64,000 bases of DNA from Sambucus nigra (GCA_949130495.1 OX422219.1:267639111-267703110); one strand, 5' to 3'. Shown: positions 1 to 12,840, counted from the stretch's first letter. The notes: generated by a model not told the origin, from the letters alone. Numbers and translations are program-made.

Positions 1-1920
1 AAGTATGTTGATATCATAGACAACTTGATGATAAATTCGTAAGAAATTCTGGAATTTGGATGAAAGATATAAAGAATGCAGTTTTAGGGTTCTTGAATAT
101 TAAAGGGATTTTTAGTTGATTTGGCCAAGATTTATAACGATTTTGTTGTTTTAAATCGTTAGTAATCATCCCAGAACATATAGTAATGATTAGAAATTGT
201 TGGTTGTGAATATGGTGGATTATCATGTAAGATAGAGAATTAAAAATGGTGAAACCCGTAGGAAGAAGATGAAATGGGTCTGTCACTGCTTGATCGATCG
301 ATCGACCCTTGAATGTCGATCGATCGAGCAGTCGATCGATCGACCATATCCCCTCGATCGATCGACCCTGGCTGGACTTTAGAGAATTTTGTGAAAAATT
401 TCTTTAATTATCGTCGCTTAATGGGAACCTTAGAAATGATATTTTACCTTTGAGGGGACTGTATAATTACCAGTAGGTGTATCATTAGGTTTCTCCACAA
501 ATGATTGAGTGGAAATTTTAGAGAAATGGATTGATGCAAGAACGATCGATTTAGCCGTATGTTGAGATTTTTAGAATTTAATTAGGGAAAGAGTGAGATT
601 TAATTCCGGAAAGAAAATACCAGTAGGTTAAAATTGACTTAACTACTGAATTAAGGGAGGGGTAACTAGGGCCCTTAGAATTGAGTGAATACTCGAATAA
701 ATACAATAGTGAAATAAATTGTAATTAATAAGTACGGTGATATAGAAGTAAAATATATTACGTACGGGTATGATTCGTTAGGTCGGGTGTGTACCTACTA
801 AATTATATAAAATGTTTGGGTTAAGAGAATATTACCTAAATTGATTATGTTAGGGTCGATGTGACATTCCGAACTAACATAAAATTATTATATATTTGGG
901 GTCGGTGAAAAATGGCGAACCAAACTTTTAACTGGTGTCGTGATGAAAGAGTCCCGAACTAGAATATGTGTATATATTTATATTTTTAAATAGTTGGGGT
1001 CGATGGATCATTCCGAACCAACCTTCACTTGGGGTCGATGAATTATTCCGAACCAAGAGTCCTTTTTGTGTAATAAAAGGATATGTTAGTGATAACTAAT
1101 ATTAAATACATTGTTGTGTGATAAAATGTATTCTATGTGCATAATCTACTAATTTAGAATAGTAGACAATGGAATGAAATGTAAATATCTTAGTAATAAT
1201 AGCGTGATGTAAATATTACAAGAATAAGGACAACGAACCGTAAATAAGTTAACTACGGTTATGGGTAGTATAACTAGGAAGACTAAGTATCCTCGATAGT
1301 TACGTACTACGTAAGAGAGGTGAGGAAGTTCAAGGGAGTGTGCGAAATCTTAATATGTGTAATCAATAACTTAATTGTGATAACTGCTTGCAAAATATTT
1401 TCAAATGTTTTGAGTACTAACTCTTGCTATGTAAAATTTTAAAAACCTTTTAGGTGCCCAGCCACAGGGAAACCCAGCATGATTTCATTCCAGAGATTTG
1501 GGAGCTGCAGCAAGTGTGGATGTTGCAGGGTTTGTATAGACGCTTCCTCTTTTTCAATTCTAGTGCAGGATCTCAGTCTTAATATCCTTAGTTGGGACAT
1601 GTTGTTCTACCTTTATTATTTCAGTTCATTCTAGTTATGGATTTGTAGTTTTCATTTTTTGGCCGTGGTTTTCGGCAAGAATTTACCTGCTTTCAGAGTA
1701 TCTTTACAAACTGCTTAATTATGACTAGAATTTGTAATGTGATTGCATGATGAATGTTCTGTTTTAAGAAGGTTAAAATTTGGCACCCGTTTAATTTCAT
1801 TTAGGTGGTTAGTATATAAAAAGGCATTCGACAGTGATGCTAAGAATGAACCATTTAAGAAACATGTTTATATTAAAATAAGGCTTGATCACCCGAGGTT
1901 TAATTAGGCGGGGTGTCACA
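1..1920 (+). mobile_element. Tekay/Del-like LTR, 5' part cut off by window start
   Basis: This is the distal part of a long Ty3/gypsy-type LTR in + orientation. It ends in GGCGGGGTGTCACA at 1920. It shares blocks with the other long LTRs here: a palindromic TCGATCGATCGA array (292-367), the TTTTAG|GTGCCCAGCCACAGG junction (1452-1453), the CGACAGTGATGCTAAGAATG block near 1830, and the CACCCGAGGTTTAATTAGG end. No primer site follows at 1921, so it is either a solo LTR or the 3' LTR of an element beginning upstream. The family call rests on LTR end sequence, length and homology to elements A and B; no coding region supports it here. Confidence 0.65.
292..367. repeat. TCGATCGATCGA palindromic-word array
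   Basis: Four copies of TCGATCGATCGA-type words are separated by short spacers such as CCCTTGAATG and CAGTCG. They sit inside the LTR at the same relative place as similar arrays in other LTRs of the window. Confidence 0.85.
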
Positions 1921-2229
1921 TAATATTTTCTATTTGAAATATAAAAGATTTTCTCCAAATGTGTTGATTTTGTACCAATCAAATATGTGCACTGGGATTT
2001 TTTTGAACATTTAAACATTTATTATAGTTGTGAAAAAATGCACATAAAATGTTTAAAACTATGATAAATGTGCATTTGTTAAACACAATTTTTTTTCAAA
2101 ACTGTGAAACATAGAAGTTAAACCCGGTAGATTTTATGTGTGTATTTTAGAATATTTGTGGTGATTTTATTTCGCAGGACAACTTTCGAATGTAATTTAT
2201 GGATATGCATTCAAGTGAAGCCTCCTAGA
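1921..2229. other. Unassigned AT-rich spacer with a foldback
   Basis: No gene is recognised. An imperfect inverted repeat is visible: arm 2016-2029 (CATTTATTATAGTT) matches the reverse complement of 2057-2070 at 13 of 14 positions. Inside it lies a second pair, AAATGCACAT and ATGTGCATTT. It could be the remnant of a small foldback element. Confidence 0.4.
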
Positions 2230-2500
2230 GAAAACATATTTAGGACTCTTTTGGGCAAGTGGTAGCTAGTTAGGGAATTTTTGCAACCCTTATAAATAAC
2301 GCATCTTAAAAGGCTTTATATTTAAGACATTTTTTTACAACCTGTGTAAATAACGCGTCATAAAAGTCTCAATTTTTTAAATCATTTTTATGAATTTTTA
2401 TTAGACAGTGTTTTTTAAGACGCTTTTGATTATGATTAAGTGATGTAAATGTCTTTTTATGACACTTTTTTGCGGTTGTAAATAGAATTTTTTCTTCTAA
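2230..2500. repeat. MITE-like element with mirrored subterminal repeats
   Basis: Two direct copies of a motif (ACGCATCTTAAAAGG near 2299 and ACGCGTCATAAAAGTC near 2350) are followed by inverted versions (TTTTTAAGACGCTTTT near 2413 and TTTTTATGACACTTTT near 2454). TTTACAACC also occurs in both orientations. Mirrored subterminal repeats are typical of CACTA-type or MITE DNA transposons. I could not find sharp terminal inverted repeats or a target duplication. The rest of the gap, 2501-2802, shows nothing I can name. Confidence 0.35.
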
Positions 2501-2802
2501 TGTTCTTAGTATTAGTAAAGGAAGTCTTTTACAAGATTAAGGTAAATTAATATGGATAAGAAAGGTTTTCGGATATAAAACTGTCAACGCATTGGAACAT
2601 GTATTTTTCAAAGGTATACATATGTAGATACATACATATTTTCATATGCATGCGATTGTAGCATGGGAGTATTCTTTCTGTCATTTATTTATACACTATA
2701 TTTGTATAATCGCGTTGGGCATTGGCTCACACCCTCGCTTTGTTACGGCAGGTTGGGTGCGATTCGTATTTTGAGAGCGTTATAAAGGTAAGCATATTTT
2801 AT

Positions 2803-3288
2803 TTATTTTATATTAGTAGCTCGCTTACATGGACTTTGGTGTACTCCCCATGGGTCCCTCACGTAGTTTATTTTGAAACTAGAATTGCATGCTAACAAGT
2901 GAAATGTTAAATCAAATAACACTGGACTAGCAACATTATGTAGGTTATTCCATTGCACTTCACACCTAAAGCTTGGGTCAGACTGGTTTGACTCACGTGG
3001 ATCCAAATACCATATCGTCCACATAGACTAAGGAAAACAAGATAGAACCACTCGCTCCACTCACAAACGACGTCTTATCCACTCCCCCTCTCTTGAATCC
3101 ATGAGAAAATATATGCACGGGATGTTTGCTTCAAACCATACAAGGACATTATAAGATAATATACATGTCCCTCGTGCTTCGGGCCTTCGAACCCCTTTCT
3201 GTGTTCCCCATACACTTCCTCTGGTAGAATGTTGTTAAGGATGGAACTCTTGACATCCATTTGATATAACTTGAAGAGTATATGACAT
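2803..3288 (-). pseudogene. Ty1/copia reverse transcriptase, C-terminal half (decayed)
   Basis: The minus strand encodes recognisable copia RT motifs. LYGLKQ lies near 3128-3146, preceded by a stretch reading EVYGEHRKGFEG. The catalytic YVDD box is at 3014-3025, followed by MVFGS. Frameshifts separate these motifs, so no intact protein can be made. The N-terminal half of the same RT lies at 6266-6551 and is separated by the LTR at 3289-6265. In a normal copia pol, RNase H would follow at lower coordinates, but I do not see it, so the element is truncated here. Confidence 0.8.
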
Positions 3289-6265
3289 TGTAATACCCCG
3301 TATTTTTATGGCTTGTAATTATGTGATTTAATAAATTGAATTGCCTTGAATTTTGAGATTTATTAAAATTAAGTTGGGATAATTAATTAGAAAATAATAC
3401 GAATTTAAATGACAGCGAGATGGGAGTTAGTGTTTTATTATTTTAATGTTGTTGAATATTACTGAGTGATTATGGTAATATGTGATTATTGAATTTATTA
3501 AAATTGTCGTGAGTTGAAAATACGACAGTTTCGGTAATTAAGATGTTGTCAGGACCCAATTTAATGGATTTGAAAGTATTTTATTTTTATGTCATCCGTA
3601 TGAACATTTTGAGTGCGCCAACGTGTCCGGAAGGTTCGAGATAGTCAGAAAACACTAGTCGAGAGTTTGGTTCCCAGATCATTTTTAGGCATAACCGACA
3701 ACCCGGGAGGGTATTTTAGTCATTCCTATTTTTTGGTGAATAGTGACCCACGAATTTTAGACAGTTAATACCAGCCAACACTTGAGTCCCTTAGGGTTTC
3801 TCAACCAAAAATCATAAACGGCCATTAGAGTGGAAGAAAATGGAGTTTCCAAAGGAGAACCAACAATTAGAGGCTTTTGCATCACCGTCACCACCTCCAG
3901 ATAGATCGAAAAGCAAGGATACATATCGTCTACTTCATCGGATTAGAATCATCATTACCAAGAAACTGATTTAACTTGTAATAATTTAGCGCATATATCA
4001 TTCATGTTAGGTTAGAATTGAATAATAACCTTAAATAATGAAAATTGAATGGATTTGAAGAATTTAAATCATAATCTAGGTAGGTTTTGCCTGTAGTTTA
4101 ATGTTGGAGATATTAGCAGCCACAAAATTTTGGTTTATGGGTAGAGAAGTATGAAATTTTATTGAATTATATAGTGTTCTTAAAGAAATAGGAAAACTAG
4201 TGTTTTTATATGAAAAATTAGGTAAATTGATCCAAGAAATTGATGCTCTACATTGATTTGATGACTCCAGAACGTGAGAAACTATGCAAACATGTTGGTA
4301 TGATTATTAGTATACTTGGCTGGGAGTTTAAGACATTGTAATGAAGAATTAGAGGTGTAAAAAGAGGAAAACCCGTAACTATTTAAGAAAATATGGGTTG
4401 ATACCTGTTTGATAAATCGATCGACTCAAGAATGTCGATCGATCGACGATCGATCGATAGACCCCTTTTCTTCGATCGATCGACCCCTTCTGATTTTTGG
4501 CAATTGTTTTCCCTTAAGGCTTAATAAAAATACCAAGGGCGATGATGATTCTTAGGATGTTTAAATTGATATTTTGGGACTTAGTTAAGGACAATAGGGT
4601 CTTAGCTGAAACCCGAAAAATGGATTATCTTAGGGATTTGAATACTATTGCTTATGAGGCACTACCGAGTGAGTTACGGTTAGAATCGTTCAAATTGAAA
4701 CTATAATTGGCTTAAACACTGAGGTAAGGATAAGAACAGTAATGGAGGGGCTTTAAGTTACTGAGATAACATTAGAAACTAATAGGAGGCCTAGTAACCT
4801 TTTGGGGTAGGTTTAGGTACTCTAATTGACACAACGGGAGAAAGTTATCAAGTTAAATATATAATTACGTATGATGATTGGGATAATCTTAATACGTACA
4901 AGACTTTCTAAATAAAATGTGAATATCTATATTGAAATATGATTACTAAGGTTGTGTGAATGCCTAGCGAATGGATTTCTTATATGTATGACATACCTAC
5001 CATACTTGCTATCACGGGAGGTTAGTTTTTTGTAAAGGACCCTCTTATCCTTGTGTGCCTTTGGGGGGATTCAGACTGGTACCTTAAGGACATAGGACTG
5101 TGAATGACTTATTTGTGAGTTGATAAGTCAGCTGACCATGGGAGCGTAGGTATGTGAACTATGTTCGCCTCCAATGTGTGTGATTTTGCTTATTGAAATG
5201 GTTCTTGAAAGATTCAAAACTCGTAGTCCTTATGTAGGTGATGTACCGGGATTCGATAGCAGATTATGCGAGCATCGTAGCATAGCTTAGGGGTGCCATA
5301 TATGTATTTATGTACTGAGAGTGATATACTTATGTACTTGTGACTGGTTCGTTGTTGCTTAGTAGATGTGAATAACTAAGATATTTGAATGGGGTAAGAA
5401 TGAGAATTTAATTAACACTTGAGATAAGTAATTTTAATGAATGCGAACATGGGTTATGAATATAACTGTTTTGGGTACTAAGAGTAGACATACCATGGTA
5501 TAATGCGTAAGCAAAAGAGGTATAGACTAGTTAGTTAGTGACATAACTAGGATGAGTTACGGTCATACGTCAGGCATGCACATTAGTTAAGCGGTGAGAA
5601 ACTCATGTCAGAGTATGCAACTAACATGTTTATAATATGTGTTGTTTAATTGTAATTTAAACACTTACTTAACTTTTAAACTGTTTTCACCTCAAGATCT
5701 GACCCGTTTTCCTCCAAATCTATTTTATTTTGTAAAAAAAATTTTAGGTGCCCAGCCACAGGAATGCCAAGCATAGGAGTTCCATTCTGATGACGTGTTG
5801 TAGCTGCTGTGGAAGCTACACGATCTTGGTATTAGGCACCTTCATATTTATCCTTAATTCCTTTCGAGTCATTTATATCAGTTAGGGCATGTCGCCCATT
5901 CTTATTTAGAGGTTGTAGTTGCAGACTTTCATTATTTTGGTTATTGGTTTATTTATTCACACTCTTGTATTGGGACTTTGTTTACTCTGGCATTATGCTT
6001 ATTGGAGTGTTTACTCCAGACTCAGTTGATTTCATTTCGTTGGTTATTCATATGATATTGTTTATGCGATTGATGGTTAATGATTTAATTCTTGGTCATT
6101 TGTTACTTAATTAATAAAATTTGACATCTCTCTCTTTTAAATATTAGGTGGCTAGTAACTAATTAAATGTTTTCGATAGTGATGCTAAGACTGAACCAAC
6201 TTGATATTATGTATTAATTTAATAAAGGAGTATCTACCCGATATTTAATTATATGGGGTGTCACA
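3289..6265 (+). mobile_element. Tekay/Del-like solo LTR inside the copia RT gene
   Basis: It begins TGTAATACCCCGTATTTTTA and ends GGGGTGTCACA, 2977 bp in all. It interrupts the copia RT gene between recognisable RT segments on each side. It carries the family blocks: the CCGGAAGG box (3627-3634), a TCGATCGA array (4417-4484), the CTATCACGGGAGG block near 5010, the TTTTAG|GTGCCCAGCCACAGG junction (5746-5747) and the CGATAGTGATGCTAAGACTG block near 6174. No primer site or polypurine tract adjoins it, so it is a solo LTR. The flanking pentamers GACAT and AAAAT match at only 3 of 5 bases, so the target duplication has decayed or is absent. Confidence 0.8.
4417..4484. repeat. TCGATCGA palindromic-word array
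   Basis: Several TCGATCGATCGA-type words separated by short spacers lie inside the LTR, about 440-510 bp downstream of the place where the intron-donor-like site lies in sister LTRs. Confidence 0.8.
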
Positions 6266-6807
6266 AAAATTTTATGATAAGTAGTAAGTGGACGGACTCA
6301 AGCCTACCCTCAATCATTGTGCAGCCCTGGGCGATCAACCTAGTCTTATTGTAAACTATGGTACCATTATCATCCATCTTATTCCTGTAAATCCACTTGG
6401 TACCTATCATATTGGTCTCTTTACGTCGGGGCACTAACATCCATATATCATTTTTGTAGAATGGGAGAAACTTTTCTTGCATAGAGGATATCCAATGCTC
6501 GTCCTTGAATGATTCTTTCACATTACTGGGATCGACTAATAAGGGGTACAACTAAGGTAGTTGACAATATTCTCAAGTTGAGCGTGAGTCTTGACACCTA
6601 ATTTGGGATCACCAAACATAGTGGTAGGGTCATGACTCTTTATAACCCAAGTAGGAGGATCCTATTAATCAATAGTGGGGTACACCATGGTAGTACGAGG
6701 AGCGAAGGGATCGTCACTTGGGGTGCATCATCATCACACTCAGGGTTAAGCTTAATAAATGATAGCGGCTTATTGTCTCCAATCGTGATGTTTATTGACT
6801 CAATAAC
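6266..6807 (-). pseudogene. Ty1/copia RT N-terminal part and upstream linker
   Basis: The minus strand reads a copia RT N-terminus: an EHWISSMQEK-like opening, then NDIWMLVPR, then GTKWIYRNKMDDNGTIV, the usual order at the start of copia RT. Upstream (6552-6807) is the low-conservation linker between integrase and RT, in broken frames. It continues past the solo LTR at 6808-9758 into 9764-10200. The sequence is disrupted and not functional. Confidence 0.75.
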
Positions 6808-9758
6808 TGTGACACCCTGACTAATTAAATACCGGGTAGCTACTCCTTTATTAAATTAATACAAAATGCCAAGTTGGTTCAGTTAATAGCATCACTGTCG
6901 AAAACATTTTTATGATTTCTATCCATCTAGTATTTAAAAAGTATGTTGTCAAATTTTAAATTAAATCCGATTAACATGCGATAAATGAAATGTAAAAGAA
7001 TGACATCACCAAACACCATAAGGTCTCAATAAAGTAACCAACAAATAATAATAAGTCTAGAGGAAATACTCCTCACAACAATCTCAATATGGAAATAGAT
7101 GAAACAAGTCTGCATCCTGAATTAATTACAAACCAAAGTCTGAATAACTGAAATATAAAAAGTCTCTAATAGAAATGGGCAACATGCCCTACAAATGATG
7201 AGACTGAATATGGAGTCAAGACTGGAAAATGAGGCGTCTAATATCAAAGCCCTATAACTTCCACAACAGCTATAGCTCGTCACCTGAATAGAGATCCTAT
7301 GCATGATGTCCATGTGGCTGGGCACCTAAAAAGGTTTTTACAAAAATAGATTTGAAAGCAATCGGGTCAAAGCCCGAAAGTGGAAAGTATTTTAAAAACA
7401 ACAAGTGCTTTAATAACAGTTAAAACAATGAATGCGAAATACATGTTAGGACGTGCTCTCACATGAAATACTCACCTCTCGTCTAACTGTGCACTCCTAA
7501 CGTTCCTGTACCCATTCATGTGTTATCTATCTCTAACTAGACTGTCATAAGTTCTAACCTAACTACTCGATTCACAATATGAATTCCCGATGCTATCACT
7601 TAAATAGATAGCTTTACTTGAACTCGGATTCTCAATTATTAGCATTTCCGTTTAGAGGAGGTTATCCCCTTATTTATCTTCTTAAGGAGTTACTATAAAT
7701 TATTCTTATAATTAAACATAAAAATTCCTTTTCATTTAACCGTATATTATTCACATCATAAATATACAATATAAGCACCCTGAGGCTAAGCTGCGGTGCA
7801 CACATACTCTGCTATCCATCCCGGTACATCACGTACATAAGGATTACATATTCCGAATCTCTCAGGAATTGTTAGAATAAGCACAACACACAAAAATGGA
7901 GGCGAACATAATTCAACATATCCATGGGTCACGTAGATACCTACGCTCCATAGTCAGCTGACTTAATAACTCATAATTAAGTCATTCCCTTGAACTATGT
8001 CCTCTAGGTACCAAACTAAATCTGGGTACACAAGGATTAGATGGCCCTAAGCGAACGTAAACCTCCCGTGATAGCAAGTATGGTAGGTATGTCATACACA
8101 AAAAATCATATACCAAGCATTCACACATCTTAGATGTCTCATTATTAATAAAGGTACATTCTACATCCTTATACCATTATTCTAATTTTATACATTTTAA
8201 GTCTTCCAATAATATAAAATGTAGACTGTCGACACATCTCACGTCATAGTTTCTTGTACTTAAAACCTATCTCAAAGGGAATATTAAGTTTCCTATTATT
8301 CCCACATATAACATCATTATTCTTAAGGTCCTTACTTCTGCCCCAAACCTCATTTCACCAAATTATTCAAATTTAATCTTTTAACTCTAACATTATCTCA
8401 CTCATCGGATTTCATTAGATTTTATAATAATTCCTCAATTTGAATTCTAATTAAGGTCCAAATTTTATAACCATACCTACTGGTCTTCCTTAAGTCTAAG
8501 GATATCCATAAAGTCTCCAATAATAATTTCTAAGGGTTAACATCATTAAAATTTAACTAGGAAAATTTTACTCTTTCTGGGAAGGTCGATCGATCGACCT
8601 TGGACCTCGATCGATCGATGGTGGTCGATCGATCGATCGATCGATCGCACCAGGTAGGCTACGGACTGCTTCGTTTTGCAGTCCTCAAAACGTCCCAAAA
8701 CTCCATTATAAAGCATGAAACTCTAATATAACATTATACTATCATCATACAACCATCCTACAACATTGTTAACGTTCTAAAACCAATAATTCAACAACCA
8801 AGGGCTTTGTTTGGATCAAAACTTCATCAAGAACCTTAATTTTCTATTTCTTTCAAGAACATGAATAAATCTCTTCTTAAATCCATTTTTTAGATCATTA
8901 AGGGTCATATTTTGAATTCATAATTCGTCCAGAATATGTCTACATGCAATTCCTAACATAGTTTATTGTTTTAATCTTCAAATTCATGGGTCTATATCAA
9001 TCTTCCAAAATAAATTCGATAATTTCCCTAAACATGGAAAAACATAACATTGAATCAATTGTAATTAAATCACTTGCCTCTAATCTTTCTCTGAATTTGA
9101 TGTTGAATCTTGAAGGTTGAATTTTTCTCTCTCTCTCTGCAGAATTCTCTTTTCTCTCTCTCTCTACAAGTTCTTCTCTAAAGATGATGACAATGGAGGT
9201 TTAGAGGTTGCCTTAGGAACTTCTTTTCTATTTCTTCCAATAACTCCCGTAGCCCATTAAGTCATTTAGTGTAGTTAGTGGGTTTAGTGGAGAAAGAATA
9301 AGTCAGATTTTATTTCTAATTTTCGTGGGTTTTAATTCCCAAATTTCCGCAATTACCAAAAGGCCCTTTTAAGTTACCGATATGGCCCAATAATGCCCCG
9401 GGACCCAAACTTAACCCCCGGCTAGTGTTTTCTGACTATTTCGACCCTTCCGGACACGTTGGCACACTCAAAATGACCATACGGTTAATAAAAATAAAAT
9501 TCACTTTTTTTTTACTTAAATTAAATATTTTCTTGACGCGACTGTCACGCGCGTCCCAACAAAATTTCCCAAATTGCCGTATTTCTATCTCACGACTAAT
9601 TCAATATTTCCAATATTCATATATTGCCATATATACACATTATAATCAAATACCAACTCACATCTCGTTAGTATTTTATCCGGATTAATTCTCAATTAAT
9701 TCACATTTAATTTAATTAATCCCATACATAAATATCGATAAAAATGCGGGTTATTACA
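6808..9758 (-). mobile_element. Tekay/Del-like solo LTR with exact TSD
   Basis: The + strand reads TGTGACACCCTG at 6808 and CGGGTTATTACA at the end; the sense strand is minus. The pentamer ATAAC is present on both sides (6803-6807 and 9759-9763), an exact target duplication that fixes the ends and shows a solo LTR of 2951 bp. It contains the CCTTCCGG box (9446-9453), a GC-type donor-like site (AGAG|GCAAGTG read on minus, first base 9077), the acceptor-like junction at 7326-7327 and a TCGATCGA array (8585-8647). It interrupts the copia integrase-RT linker. Confidence 0.88.
8585..8647. repeat. TCGATCGA palindromic-word array
   Basis: Three runs of GGTCGATCGATCGA-like words are present, the last extended to about six CGAT units. 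The array lies inside the solo LTR, 430-490 bp downstream (sense) of its GC donor-like site. Confidence 0.85.
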
Positions 9759-9763
9759 ATAAC

Positions 9764-10700
9764 CTTCGAAACTTACGAGGTTAAACACCATATAAGCCCT
9801 ACTTGATAATGAATAATCGAAAAATATCCCCTCGTTGCTTTGGAGTCGAACTTTCCTAATTTCTCTCTATCTCTCAAGTTATATCAAGTACTCCCAAAGA
9901 CAAGAAAATATGATAGGTAGGGTTTCTTACCTATCCACAACTCATAATGAATGTATAATGTATGTGGACAAATATATACCATATTCACCATATGGCATGC
10001 GGTACTCACCGCCTTTTCCCAAAAAACTCTAGGACTTTTCTCCCAAGAAGAATGGATCTAAACATATTTTGAATCATCCGGTTATTCCTCTAAACTATCC
10101 CATTTTCTTGAGGAATACAAAAAGTCAAAAACTCATTTTTGATGCCCACTCCATCCTAATAGCTATCCACTTCGTCTTATTTAAATTGAGTGTTATTTTC
10201 ACTATGTATCCAATTAATAGTGACACCATGTTCGTTTTATAGGACACGAATCTTGGTAATTTAGGAACTCAACCGCATCAAACATTTCTCTAAGAAACCC
10301 CACGATAGAGTATCTCAAAAAGTCATCGACCATCACAAGAATGTATATCTTACCATATAAGCTCCCCATATGAGTAAGACCCATAAGATCCATATATATC
10401 AACTCCAACACACGAGAAGTGGTAATGGTATCCAACTTTCGAAGGGGACTTCGAATTTGTTTTTCTTATTGACAAGGATCACAAACTAACGAAATTCGTT
10501 TCCCAAACGATAGTAACCCACGTGCTAGGTCTTTTTTCACTAGTCTCTAAATGTCTCTAAAGTTCACATGACCTGGTCATTAATGCCAAATGTCCATAAA
10601 GAAGATTGTGGCATTATTTCACACAAAGGATGATTTGGGAATGATCCCATAGAAATTATCATTCATCTTCATTCCTTAAAGTAATAGTTCACAAAATTGA
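9764..10700 (-). pseudogene. Ty1/copia integrase region (decayed)
   Basis: On the minus strand, a stretch reading LELIYMDLMGLTHMGSLYGK, followed by VMVDDFLRYS, is the copia integrase core start (LELIHxDLxGP...VDDFSRY), with the first two catalytic Asp positions kept. Upstream (10440-10620) is a broken GAG-pre-integrase segment reading GKRISLVCDPCQ. Downstream (9764-9840), KFDSKATRGYFFDYS corresponds to the post-integrase KFDP...GIFLGYS motif. Stops and frameshifts are frequent. Order and strand agree with the protease above and the RT below. Confidence 0.75.
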
Positions 10701-10980
10701 TCATATAGGTCACACATGGACCGGTTGAACTTTACTGTAAAGTTTGCGTCTTAAAATTGGCTAATGCTAATAAAGTTTGCTTTTAACCCTTCGTCCTATA
10801 ACACAATATATAGTTTAGGAAATTCGGGTATCTCAACACAACCACGTCCAAAAATACTAGACCTACTCTCATCCCTAATGGTCAGTCTGCCTTCCCTATG
10901 ATCCATAAGGTTGGTCAAATATGACTCATCACCAGTCATGTGCCTAGAGCACCCACTATCAAAATAGAATTATTTTGATC
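10701..10980 (-). pseudogene. Ty1/copia aspartic protease region (decayed)
   Basis: The minus strand encodes YFDSGCSRHMTGD, the copia protease active-site motif (usually W-x-DSGCSxHMTG), with the catalytic Asp kept. The downstream conserved SIFGRGCVEI and LKANFISISQF segments follow in the same frame, interrupted by in-frame stop codons. Expected function: processing of the Gag-Pol polyprotein. It is inactive here because of the stops. Confidence 0.75.
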
Positions 10981-11235
10981 CTTAAGAGAGATATGAATAA
11001 CAAGGTCTATGTCATCTTTATTAGGTACCCAAGTGGAGGTAACCTTTCATTTGCCTTTATCGTTGTTGGCTCTAGTCATAGCATTAGAGGGATTCTCAAA
11101 AGGAATAAACATCCTTTTAAATTCTTCCATTAAGATTTTTAAAGTCACGACTAGGAACTCAACTTGCTCTCTAAGGCTAGCAAAGTTGCTATAGTAATGT
11201 ACGGGAGTACGTATACGTTTATTTCTACCTAACAT

Positions 11236-11280
11236 GTAGTAAAATTCCTTAAGGTGACCTCTCCTCTTGCAATAAGTGCA
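11236..11280 (-). pseudogene. Degenerate Gag CCHC zinc knuckle
   Basis: The minus strand reads CTYCKRRGHLKEFY. This is the CX2CX4HX4C nucleocapsid knuckle with the last Cys replaced by Tyr. It lies between the gag core (12060-12840) and the protease, where a copia knuckle is expected. Confidence 0.6.
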
Positions 11281-12059
11281 AACATAGACTTGTTTGGGTC
11301 TACCTTGGTTTTCTCATTTAGGTTGAACTATTTTTTGTGGGTTAGGTCGAGGCCCATATGGATCTATTATAAATTTAGGAACCAATTTAGGTGCGACATG
11401 TGAAGTGGATGCACCATCGTAACCTATTCCTTACCTCTCCCTAAAACCTAAAGTGGGACCTAGGAACATCTTTCCAACCTTCTTTGATGTATCCTATATA
11501 GTAACATTGACCTCCTAGGCACATTTGAGATCTTTCTCGAGTTGAGATATAAGGGATGAAAGTTTATCATGAATCTCCACGGATGCTTGAAGATCTCCCG
11601 TAAGACTAGCCATTTCGTTCGTCAACTAACCATACTCCTCTCCACTAAAATGAATATCTCTCCTTTATAAACTCTCACTACGGACTTTCTATCTCTCTCC
11701 TCTCCTAAATCCTTCTTTAAATCTAAAATCCTAAGCGACCAAATTTATTTTGCCTTTTCATTTTAATGGACTCAACATAAAGATTTAAGTAAGAACATTG
11801 AATGTCACTCTCTTCCTCACTCAAATCACATTATCCTCACTCTCTCCATATTGACATGATTAACTATTGAGGTCATGATGTTTAGCAACATCCTCATCGA
11901 TGTGAGGTGTACTTAATGTACTAACATGACTGGCCATGAATGCGGTGAATTTATGTCCATGAGATGATTCGTCCCTAGGGTCCACCGGCTGATCATTGCT
12001 ATCACTATGAGTGGCATTAAGGGAAGCTTTGTCTTTGCCTTATCTCCTTAATATTGTAG

Positions 12060-12840
12060 AACACTCGTGAGCTTTATGACCCTTATACTCACACTCATAG
12101 AATCTCTCCTCATCTTTCTTAGGGTACAAATTATTTCTTTTTCAAAGTTTTTCTTGCCCAATTTATAATTTTTTATTTTTGTAAAAACTTTTATTTTCTT
12201 TGGAAGTATTTCCTTTTCTAAGTTAGAGATTTTTTTTTTTTTTTTTTTTCATAAAGTGCAAGATCATTGAGATCAAAATCGTACTAGGAGTCAGAAGAAA
12301 CCTCCTCTTTCTTTTCAGATTTAACTTTTAAAATAATTCCCTTTTCCTTAGGTTTAACAGTTTTGGGAAAAATGTCAATCTCATAAATGTGAAGGTCTCC
12401 TACAAGTTCTTCTAACCTAAGCGTACCTAAAATTTGCAAAGAATTAAGTACAGTTAACTTAATAATATAATGGTCTGGAAGTAATCTAAAAATCTTTTTC
12501 ACATTTCACGTCTCATGCATTTTCTCACCCATATAAAAAATAGAGTTACCAATATTAGACAATCGTGCACAAAATTCATCAAAAGACTCAAACTCTATCA
12601 TATTAATAGTCTCAAATTATGTGGTGAGGTCTTAAAGATTATAATTTTCACAACATTGGTACCCTCATGAGTGAGATGAAGGGTTTCACATCCTTCCTCG
12701 GACGTGGTGCACATTATGATGCGGCGAAACTCATCAGGGGTGACAACTCTAGAAATGGCACTTAAACTGCATGAGTTAAATGGACTCCATATTAGTTTCT
12801 CCTCCATCCAAGAGGTGAAAATTTAGGGCCAATGGCCTCT
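12060..12840 (-). pseudogene. Ty1/copia Gag core (UBN2-like, decayed)
   Basis: Two minus-strand stretches match the copia Gag core. At 12598-12807 a segment contains VTPDEFRRI...CTTSEEGCETL.LTHEGTN, like the usual LSxxEFxRI...AKEAWDxLxxTHEGT. At 12284-12502 a segment reads FRLLPDHY...LGTLRLEELVGDLHIYE, like LPxxW...LSLEELVGxLxxYE. An acidic run and a poly-Lys run coded by the T-rich stretch near 12230 follow. A second, collapsed knuckle (FYECEYKGHKAHEC) lies near 12090. Frames are broken. The stretch 11281-12059 continues this gag tail and linker in broken frames. Confidence 0.7.

Noticed and set aside
292..367. CRISPR-like array of TCGATCGATCGA repeats
   Set aside because: The repeats are short palindromes with irregular 8-20 bp spacers, sit inside plant LTRs, and have no associated genes. 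A CRISPR array is not supported.
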